The notes beneath the pieces were generated by a model. That model was given only the letters and a program-made list of their open reading frames with translations. It ran no database searches and was not told the DNA's origin. From the NCBI GenBank assembly GCA_900762005.1, contig CAAFEV010000051.1, forward strand, positions 1-6,780: a stretch of 6,780 nt of DNA, given 5' to 3'. The stretch is from an uncultured Oscillospiraceae bacterium (lineage in GTDB: Bacteria; Bacillota; Clostridia; Oscillospirales; Oscillospiraceae). Position numbers and translations under genes: made by a program. Of the stretch, positions 1-5,344 are shown one piece after another; position 1 is the stretch's first letter, and the number at the start of each line of letters is the position of its first letter.

Positions 1-62
1 GGAGGGCTTTTTCAGAAACAGGAGAGAAGTTTGACAAATTACTGACAAGGTCATTCTCACCC

Positions 63-102
63 AAAAAGCAAAAACCCTGTAACCATTGCGGTTACAGGGT
101 TT
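63..102 (-). terminator. Intrinsic terminator of the tRNA-Thr transcript
   Basis: On the minus strand a perfect 13-bp stem (AAACCCTGTAACC paired with its complement, plus-strand arms 72-84 and 90-102) closes a 5-base loop. It is followed by TTGCTTTTT on the minus strand. It begins 5 bases past the CCA end of the tRNA, where a tRNA-operon terminator is expected. The plus strand lacks a T-run after the hairpin, so termination acts on the minus strand only. Confidence 0.9.
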
Positions 103-106
103 GCGT

Positions 107-177
<71 letters not shown>

Positions 178-182
<5 letters not shown>

Positions 183-221
183 ATTTCCACAACGTTGCTA
201 TTATAGCAAGGGAAATGCTGC
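178..221. repeat. Nested inverted repeats over the tRNA-Thr promoter
   Basis: The outer arms GCAGCATTTCC (178-188) and GGAAATGCTGC (211-221) are perfect 11-bp reverse complements separated by 22 bases. Inside, TTGCTA (195-200) and TAGCAA (204-209) form a second 6-bp dyad with a 3-base centre. The inner dyad contains the -10 hexamer. The left outer arm runs into the first five bases of the tRNA acceptor stem, and the right arm lies in the -35/-10 spacer. It could be a DNA-level operator. It could instead form an RNA hairpin, but only in read-through transcripts, since a transcript from the local promoter would contain just one outer arm. Function is not established. Confidence 0.7.
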
Positions 222-228
222 ATGTCAA
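200..228 (-). promoter_or_regulatory. Consensus sigma-A promoter of tRNA-Thr
   Basis: The minus strand reads TTGACA (plus 223-228), a 17-base spacer, then TATAAT (plus 200-205): both hexamers are perfect consensus at ideal spacing. The predicted start is near 193-194, about a dozen bases before the mature tRNA 5' end. A-tracts lie directly upstream of the -35 box (about 231-256) and could act as an UP-like element. An inverted repeat overlaps the promoter (178-188 with 211-221). Confidence 0.92.
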
Positions 229-287
229 CCGTTTTTTTCAAAAAAACCTTTTTTTTGAGGTATCCTGGAAAGAGCGGAGAGGTACTA

Positions 288-560
288 TTACAGGCAGAGA
301 CTTGCTAAGAGCCAGATAGCGGTTGCAAGCCCACCGCCGAGCAGCGTCCAGAGCAGCGGCAGCAGCCTTGCGCGTGCTTTTTTCGGTGTGCGAGGGGCAA
401 CATAGCCGTCGGCAATGCGGCGCGCTTCGTCCAGAAGCTCCCGTTCGCCGACACCGTGTTTTTCCAAAGCGTCCTCGTATAAAAAGAATATCGCTTGTTC
501 AAACAGCTTTTTATCCGGCGATTTTACCACCACGACCTGTCTTGCTGTGCCCTTTACCAT
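288..560 (-). CDS. Conserved small tail-anchored membrane protein, function unknown
   Basis: This is a 90-residue protein. Residues 1-53 are a soluble part with the motifs RQVVVVKSPDKKLFEQAIF and LLDEARRIADGYV. A basic patch (about 56-65) precedes one hydrophobic helix (about 66-89) ending one residue before the stop. There is no signal peptide, so the predicted topology is a cytoplasmic domain tail-anchored to the inner face of the membrane. I recall the SPD-x-LFEQAIF pattern from small hypothetical proteins of Clostridia, but no function is known to me. The start was chosen at the ATG at 560 because AAAGGAGGG lies 7 bases upstream; an upstream in-frame codon at 593 is TTG without such a site. 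The gene follows the hydantoinase by 71 bases with no terminator between them, so co-transcription is likely. No clear terminator follows it. Confidence 0.8.
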   Translation of the reverse strand: MVKGTARQVVVVKSPDKKLFEQAIFFLYEDALEKHGVGERELLDEARRIADGYVAPRTPKKARARLLPLLWTLLGGGLATAIWLLASLCL

Positions 561-631
561 GCGGAATCCCTCCTTTGACAAAAGGATACCCAAGCAGCCG
601 CACGCTCAAACCATGTGCCGAGTAAAGCTGT

Positions 632-2002
632 TTATAACCGGCTTTTGCCTCTCGGAATAAAGATGCCGCCGCAGTCGTTCAGCACGACGCCGTTCTCGAC
701 TGCCTTTTCACCGCGCAGCCAGACCTGCGCAATGTGTCCGGCAATCCGATAGCCCTCATAGGGCGCGTAATCGACGTTAGCAAGCTGGTCGGCCGCCGTA
801 ATGACGCTTTCACCGCTCGGGTCATAGACGACAATGTCCGCATCCGCGCCGACGGAGAGCTGCCCCTTGCGGGGGAACGCACCATAGAGCTTGGCGGGTG
901 CTTCGGAGAGCAGCTCAACCATGCGCTCGGCGGAGATCCGGCCCGCTGCGACACCGTAGGTATAAAGCAAAACGCCGCGTGTCTCCACACCGGGCATTCC
1001 GCCGGGAATTTTCGTAAAGTCGTCGCGTCCAGCGTCCTTTTGCGCGAGGGTAAAGCTGCAATGGTCGGTGGAGACGGTTTGAATTTCACCGTTTTCCACT
1101 GCCATCCAAAGGGCTTCGATGTCGGATTTTTTGCGCAGCGGCGGTGCGCAGACGTATTTTGCGCCTGCAAAGTCCGGCGGGGAATAAAGCGAGTCGTCGA
1201 GCAGGAGATAGTGCGGGCAGGTTTCCGCAAAGACCTTTTGCCCGCGTGCTCTGGCGGCTTCAATTTCGCGCAGACCGTCCTCACATGTCAGATGGACAAT
1301 GACAACGGGAACATCGGCAACCTGCGCCATTTTCAGCAGGCGGCTGATGGCTTCCGCTTCCAGAATGGAGGGCCGGCACTGCGGATGAGAGGCAGGGGAG
1401 AGTGCACCAGCCTGCTTCTTTTCGGCAATCAGCGCGTCAATCACGCCTGCGTTTTCACAGTGCACGCCGACAATGCCACCCAGCTCCTTCATCTTCCGCA
1501 GGGCGCAAAACATCTTTTCATCGCCAATCATCATCGCGGGATAGGTCATGTACATTTTGAAGGAGGAGATGCCCTGCTCGAACATTTTCGGTAGCTCGGC
1601 GATGATTTCCCCGTTCCAGTCATCAATCGTCATATGGAAGGAATAGTCGCAGGCAGTGCGTCCGGCTGCTTTTTTGTGCCATAAATCCAAGCCGTATTGC
1701 AGGCTCTCGCCTTTGTTCGGGCAGGCAAAGTCAATGACCATCGTTGTGCCGCCGCGTAGAGCGGAGCGTCCGCCAGTGTAAAAATTGTCCGCAGTGGTCG
1801 TGTTGCAGACATCCAAATCAAAATGGGTGTGTGCGTCGATAAAGCCGGGGAAGAGCAGCTTGCCGCCGACCTCGACAATCTCGGCATCGGGACAGGACAG
1901 CTGCGGCGCAATCGCCGCAATTTGTTCGCCGTCAATCAGAATATCGGCGGCGCAGCGACCGTGCGCGTTGATCACAGTACCGCCTTTGAGCAGCTTTTTC
2001 AT
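632..2002 (-). CDS. hydA: Dihydropyrimidinase / D-hydantoinase
   Basis: This 456-residue cytosolic amidohydrolase has the usual length for its family. The enzyme reversibly opens the ring of dihydropyrimidines or 5-substituted hydantoins, giving N-carbamoyl amino acids (reductive pyrimidine or hydantoin breakdown). The binuclear metal site is complete: H58 and H60 in FIDAHTH, K149 in SSFKMYMTYP (the lysine that is carbamylated in the family), H181 in GVHCENAG, H237 in VIVHLTCEDG and D313 in STDHCSF. Tyr151 matches the catalytic tyrosine after the lysine. DFTKIPGGMPGVETR is the typical substrate-side loop. D313-H-C and the YMTYP motif favour this family over dihydroorotase or allantoinase. The ATG at 2002 has AAAGGAG 9 bases upstream. 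No carbamoylase, racemase, transporter or dihydropyrimidine dehydrogenase is next to it, so whether the physiological substrate is dihydrouracil, a hydantoin or another cyclic imide is unknown. Confidence 0.95.
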   Translation of the reverse strand: MKKLLKGGTVINAHGRCAADILIDGEQIAAIAPQLSCPDAEIVEVGGKLLFPGFIDAHTHFDLDVCNTTTADNFYTGGRSALRGGTTMVIDFACPNKGESLQYGLDLWHKKAAGRTACDYSFHMTIDDWNGEIIAELPKMFEQGISSFKMYMTYPAMMIGDEKMFCALRKMKELGGIVGVHCENAGVIDALIAEKKQAGALSPASHPQCRPSILEAEAISRLLKMAQVADVPVVIVHLTCEDGLREIEAARARGQKVFAETCPHYLLLDDSLYSPPDFAGAKYVCAPPLRKKSDIEALWMAVENGEIQTVSTDHCSFTLAQKDAGRDDFTKIPGGMPGVETRGVLLYTYGVAAGRISAERMVELLSEAPAKLYGAFPRKGQLSVGADADIVVYDPSGESVITAADQLANVDYAPYEGYRIAGHIAQVWLRGEKAVENGVVLNDCGGIFIPRGKSRL

Positions 2003-2024
2003 AGCGTTCGGCTCCTTTTCCTAA

Positions 2025-2053
2025 GTTATCTCTATTTTATCACGCCGGTCCGA
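2025..2053 (-). promoter_or_regulatory. Weak candidate promoter of the hydantoinase gene
   Basis: A promoter is expected here because a terminator ends the upstream unit at 2073-2108. The best match on the minus strand is a -10-like TAAAAT within GATAAAATAG, preceded at 17 bases by a poor -35 (TTCCTT, inside a T-rich run). The -10 has five of six consensus bases but the -35 only two, so the assignment is weak; an activator-dependent promoter would fit. Coordinates are approximate. Confidence 0.3.
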
Positions 2054-2072
2054 AAAAAGGAATACCGCAACG

Positions 2073-2108
2073 AAAAAAGACAACGCAGAAAAATCCTCCT
2101 GCGTTGTC
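2073..2108 (-). terminator. Intrinsic terminator after the FAD/Rieske gene
   Basis: On the minus strand GACAACGCAG (plus 2099-2108) pairs perfectly with CTGCGTTGTC (plus 2079-2088) across a 10-base loop. Six T residues follow at once (plus 2073-2078). It begins 6 bases after the stop codon of the oxidoreductase and is a textbook Rho-independent terminator that separates it from the hydantoinase gene. Confidence 0.93.
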
Positions 2109-2114
2109 CGATAA

Positions 2115-3419
2115 TCACGACGGGTCTGTACGCAAATCGCCGGTCGCCGGATTGTCTATCAGGTTCCCGTTCGCGGTAAAGCGCGAGCCGTGGCACGGAC
2201 AGTCCCATGTGTGCTCCTGTTTGTTCCATTTCAGAGCGCAGCCCAGATGCGGACAACGTCTGCGCGTCGGCGTGAGCAGGTTGACCACTGCCTCCGCTGC
2301 ATTAACGGCAAGCTGCGGCTTGAGAATGCTACGGGAGGGCGAAAAAATCTCGGCATAGGGACTGCGCTTGCCCTGCAGCAGCTCGGTTAACAGCATCGCC
2401 GACACCATGGCGGAGCTCATGCCCCATTTATTGAAGCCGGTTGCCACATATAAGTCGGCGGTAGTGGCGGAATACCGCCCGATATAGGGTACGCCGTCAA
2501 GCGTCATACAGTCCTGTGTTGCCCAGTGCGCCTGTTCGGCTGCGTTCGGGTAATGTGTTTTCGCAAAGGCACGCAGCTCGCTCCAGCCGCCGCCCTGCTT
2601 GCCTGTGCGGTGTGCGCCGCCGCCAAGCAGGAGCAGCTCGCCGTAGCTTCGGAAGGAAAGCCCCTTTTGCGACGCATCGACATACATTCCGTCTAAAGGC
2701 AGCGCGTTTTTCAGCGCAATGCAGTAGGAGCGGTGCTGATAAAGCTTTAAAAAGTAGCTGCCGTGCTTATTGATAAACGGGAAGTGCGTCGCAACGATAA
2801 TCCGCTTGGCGTGAATTTTGCCGTGCGCCGTTACCGCAGTTGTGCCAATCAGCTCGCGCACCTCGGTGTGCTCACGGATGCTCATGCCTGTGGTTATCGC
2901 GGAGATAAATTTTAAGGGGTGAAATTGCGCCTGCTGTGCCAGCCTGACCGCGCCGACAGTGGGCATCGGCAACGGCAGATCGGGGACGAACACAGCGTCC
3001 GCACCAAGCCGCCGTAGGGAGGAAACCTCGGCTTGCAGCTTTTGGCGGTTATCCAAGGAATAGACATAGGAATCCATTTTCTCGTAGTCACAGTCAATGC
3101 CGCTGCACAGCTCTGCATAACGGCGCAGGGCTGTCTGATTGATCTGCAAATAGAGCTTCGCCTGCTCCGTGCCGAGAATACGGAGAAGCTTTTTATATAA
3201 CAGCCCGTGCTGCGCGGTCAGCTTTGCGGTGGTGTTTTTGGTGATGCCGCTGCAAAGCGTCTGCGCCTCGACCAAAAGATAGTCCGCACCTGCCTGCCCG
3301 AGCAGATATGCGCATAAAATACCTGCCATACCGCCGCCGATAATCAACACGTCCGTTTGCACATCACCCTGCAACGGCGTAAACTGCGGCAGCCGTTCCG
3401 ATTGCCATAACGAGTTCAT
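2115..3419 (-). CDS. FAD-dependent oxidoreductase with C-terminal Rieske [2Fe-2S] domain
   Basis: This 434-residue protein has two parts. Residues about 22-370 are a DAO-type FAD oxidoreductase: a Rossmann dinucleotide motif VLIIGGGMAGILCAYLL (GGGMAG at 28-33), the acidic residue E51 ending the second strand, the KNTTAKLTAQHGLLY stretch common in this group, and a C-terminal FAD contact around LYVATGFNKWGMSSAM. Residues about 378-430 are a Rieske domain: C389-P-H391-L-G-C394 and C407-P-C409-H410-G-S, where C389, H391, C407 and H410 would bind the [2Fe-2S] cluster. C394 and C409 match the disulfide pair of the cytochrome bc1-type Rieske. The architecture matches Bacillus YhfW-like proteins, though this one is somewhat shorter than I remember for them (about 500). 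No signal peptide is seen, so it is probably cytosolic. The substrate is unknown; amine or amino-acid oxidation is the family expectation. The ATG at 3419 follows AAGGCGGTGA at close spacing. Confidence 0.92.
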   Translation of the reverse strand: MNSLWQSERLPQFTPLQGDVQTDVLIIGGGMAGILCAYLLGQAGADYLLVEAQTLCSGITKNTTAKLTAQHGLLYKKLLRILGTEQAKLYLQINQTALRRYAELCSGIDCDYEKMDSYVYSLDNRQKLQAEVSSLRRLGADAVFVPDLPLPMPTVGAVRLAQQAQFHPLKFISAITTGMSIREHTEVRELIGTTAVTAHGKIHAKRIIVATHFPFINKHGSYFLKLYQHRSYCIALKNALPLDGMYVDASQKGLSFRSYGELLLLGGGAHRTGKQGGGWSELRAFAKTHYPNAAEQAHWATQDCMTLDGVPYIGRYSATTADLYVATGFNKWGMSSAMVSAMLLTELLQGKRSPYAEIFSPSRSILKPQLAVNAAEAVVNLLTPTRRRCPHLGCALKWNKQEHTWDCPCHGSRFTANGNLIDNPATGDLRTDPS

Positions 3420-3471
3420 ACGTCACCGCCTTTTCTTCTGCGGTTTAGTATTGCTCTTTAAAAGGAAACTA

Positions 3472-3515
3472 TACACAAAGCGCACCGACGAAGGATCGCC
3501 GGTGCGCTTTGTGTA
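3472..3515 (-). terminator. Hairpin ending the sigma/anti-sigma/SLH operon
   Basis: A perfect 16-bp inverted repeat (plus 3472-3487 with 3500-3515, core AAGCGCACCG) with a 12-base loop lies 9 bases past the SLH-protein stop. It should form a very stable RNA hairpin. The T-run is in an unusual place: on the minus strand seven T residues lie before the hairpin, right after the stop codon, while only ATAGTTTCCTTTT follows it. It is probably a terminator, but it could act mainly as a 3'-end stabiliser. The plus strand offers no T-run after it either. Confidence 0.75.
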
Positions 3516-3524
3516 CGAAAAAAA

Positions 3525-4592
3525 TTAAACTTGTTTCTGATACTCTGCAAACCGCATCAGTATCGTTGCCACCTGTGCTCTAGTGGCGGTCTGCGTGGGG
3601 AAGAGGCATGGGCGGTTATTTTGTCCTTTCATACCGAGGATGAAATTATTACCGAGTGCCCACTGCATCGCTTCCTGCGCCCATGCGCTGACATCGGCCG
3701 CATCCGGATAGCCGTCAAGAGCTTTTTTGCCCTCGGTGCCGAGCTTTGCATATTGCGCGTAACGGTATAAAATCACTGCAATTTGTTCGCGGGAGATTGC
3801 GTTATTCGGGCGTATCTCAATCGGAATCAACCCCGTGGGAATCGGCAGACCGTTGGCATCTGTATCTGCCGGCAGCGGATAGCCGTGGAGGATTTCCACC
3901 TGCACCGCCCAAGCAACCGCCTTGGCATACCAAAGCGTGCCGCATAAATCAACATCCTTGACAATGTAATAGGCGTAAGAATTGTCCGGCTCCGGCTGCC
4001 CTGCAAGCCGCCAAAGGACGGTAATCAGCATGGCGCGGGTCATCGGCGCGTCGGGCGAGAAGTGCGTTTTCGATGTGCCGTTCATGAGATTATTACTTGA
4101 GGCAAAGGCAATGCCGCGGGTGTACCATTTGCCCTCGGCGACATCGTCATAGGTCGCGCTCAGGTAATGCAACTGCTTATGAACAATCAGAAGCGCGGCA
4201 ACCTCGGCATCGGTCAGTTGCCTTGCCTGATATGCTGCTTCAACCGTCATTAGCGTTCCATCGCAATAAACAACAAATAGTTTGCGCATGGTGCCGGAGG
4301 AAAAGGTGAACACGCATTTCGCAATTTCCAGATACAGCATATCTGCGGAGTAGGCGTAGTTTTTTACACCCATCAGGACAATTTCGCAATCGCCGTATTT
4401 GCCGTAATACGCCGAGATATACACATCTTCTTCAGGAATAGCGGGGTGCTGCGCCCGAAACGCCGCGCAGATTTTCGCTTCTGTTTCGGCAGAAAGCTGC
4501 GGCAGGTCGGCTGCCTGCGCAAGCATAAGCGTGCCGAGTAAAAGCGACAGCACCAAGGCAAGCGCAAGGATTTTTGTTATCATATGTTTCAT
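3525..4592 (-). CDS. Secreted protein with three S-layer homology (SLH) motifs
   Basis: This 355-residue exported wall protein starts with a signal peptide (residues 1-27: basic MKHMITK, a leucine-rich core, predicted cut after AQA). Residues about 55-140 form a small domain with AYYGKYGDCEIVLM, FTFSSGTMRKLFVV and DGTLMTVEAAYQARQLT. I recall the YYGxY...DG...EAY...LT pattern from secreted Clostridia proteins, but it has no function I know. Three SLH motifs follow: about 148-198 (WYTRGIAFASSNNLMNG, MTRAMLITVLWRLAG), about 211-283 (WYAKAVAWAV, ISREQIAVILYRYAQ) and about 294-352 (WAQEAMQWALGNNFILG, ATRAQVATILMRFAE). In the family such triplets bind pyruvylated secondary cell-wall polymer. No catalytic domain is visible. 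The start is one of two adjacent ATGs: 4592 has AAGAAGG 8 bases upstream and 4595 has it 5 bases upstream. An in-frame ATG at 4676 lies inside the preceding gene and would bury the signal peptide. It is the last gene of the sigma operon. Confidence 0.9.
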   Translation of the reverse strand: MKHMITKILALALVLSLLLGTLMLAQAADLPQLSAETEAKICAAFRAQHPAIPEEDVYISAYYGKYGDCEIVLMGVKNYAYSADMLYLEIAKCVFTFSSGTMRKLFVVYCDGTLMTVEAAYQARQLTDAEVAALLIVHKQLHYLSATYDDVAEGKWYTRGIAFASSNNLMNGTSKTHFSPDAPMTRAMLITVLWRLAGQPEPDNSYAYYIVKDVDLCGTLWYAKAVAWAVQVEILHGYPLPADTDANGLPIPTGLIPIEIRPNNAISREQIAVILYRYAQYAKLGTEGKKALDGYPDAADVSAWAQEAMQWALGNNFILGMKGQNNRPCLFPTQTATRAQVATILMRFAEYQKQV

Positions 4593-4609
4593 CATCAAAA
4601 CCTTCTTTC

Positions 4610-5344
4610 TTAATCTGCAAGCCATGAGAGGGTATAGCCCGTGTCGGAGACGGTGAGACGGACGGTGCCGGAGCATTCAAACAGAATCAAGCTCGCCGAA
4701 TAGCTGCTGTCAATCAGTTGTCCCGTGATGTCCAGCGTGTATTGCTCGCCGGTATCGTCGCGGACAAAAAGCAGGATGTCTGTGCCGTTTTCTTGACGGA
4801 AATAGGCATATACGGGGATGCAGCCCGCACCCTCACCCGTGAAGCCGCCCGCTGTGCCGTAGCTTTCCGGTGCGCAGAAGTCAAGGTAGGGCGTCGGCGA
4901 AAAGGTGTCGGTTGGAGCTGTCGCAGTTGGCTCGGCGGTGGGTGGGGTGGTCGGCGGTTGATGCACCGGCGTACTTGTTGCGGGAATGGGCGGCTTTTCG
5001 CCGTGGGTTGTATCTGCCGCTTCGGGCGGAGGACCGGTTGGACCCCCCTCCGATGGCTCGGTTACGGGCGCAGACACAGGCGTAAGAGAGGTGAGCGGTG
5101 CTTGTAATTCTACCGGCTGCGTCGGTTGGGGCGGGGCTTGCGGCTTCTTTGCGATAGCATGGATTGCGGCGGCGGATAGCAGCGTCAATGCAAGCACGGC
5201 GGCAATCGGCGCGACCCATTTGTACGGCTTTTTTTGCGGCGTTGGGGGCTGCTCCTCCAAGGAAAGGAGCCGCTCCTTTGCCGTCTGCGACAGGTGCAGC
5301 TTGTCCATGCTGCGCTTGACGCGCTCTTGATTAGTCGGCTTCAT
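4610..5344 (-). CDS. Probable transmembrane anti-sigma factor with Pro/Thr-rich extracellular linker
   Basis: This 244-residue single-pass membrane protein has a short charged cytoplasmic segment (1-41, ERVKRSMDKLHLSQTAKERL, probably helical) and a transmembrane helix (about 42-65, WVAPIAAVLALTLLSAAAIHA). A low-complexity linker rich in Pro, Thr and Ala follows (about 68-152), then a C-terminal domain (about 153-244) with alternating hydrophobic strands and Cys157, Cys175 and Cys224. Position directly after and overlapping an ECF sigma gene, together with inside-out topology, is the classic anti-sigma arrangement. There is no HxxxCxxC zinc motif, so the sigma-binding assignment rests on context. 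The linker could span the cell wall and present the outer domain as a sensor. The ATG at 5344 has GGAGGA 7 bases upstream; an in-frame codon at 5359 is TTG and lies within that site. The stop (TAA, 4610-4612) lies within the Shine-Dalgarno region of the next gene. Confidence 0.8.
   Translation of the reverse strand: MKPTNQERVKRSMDKLHLSQTAKERLLSLEEQPPTPQKKPYKWVAPIAAVLALTLLSAAAIHAIAKKPQAPPQPTQPVELQAPLTSLTPVSAPVTEPSEGGPTGPPPEAADTTHGEKPPIPATSTPVHQPPTTPPTAEPTATAPTDTFSPTPYLDFCAPESYGTAGGFTGEGAGCIPVYAYFRQENGTDILLFVRDDTGEQYTLDITGQLIDSSYSASLILFECSGTVRLTVSDTGYTLSWLAD

Noticed and set aside
31..59. TTGACA on the plus strand with the spaced repeat TGACAA-N5-TGACAA
   Set aside because: No -10-like hexamer lies 16-18 bases downstream and no gene follows on that strand before the antisense tRNA; the repeat is too short to call an operator.
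561..593. Upstream start for the small tail-anchored protein
   Set aside because: The codon at 593 is TTG, and the extension would run through the strong Shine-Dalgarno site serving ATG 560.
734..1594. 286-codon open frame on the plus strand
   Set aside because: It lies wholly antisense to the hydantoinase, whose product has all catalytic residues. The translation is compositionally odd, with no recognisable domain and no convincing Shine-Dalgarno site.
4593..4676. N-terminal extension of the SLH protein
   Set aside because: It would overlap the anti-sigma gene, place 28 mostly basic residues before a clear signal peptide and ignore the AAGAAGG site before 4592-4595.
4886..5143. Repetitive-looking stretch in the anti-sigma gene as a DNA repeat array
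   Set aside because: The bias comes from Pro/Thr/Ala codons of the linker; I could not find a regular DNA repeat unit.
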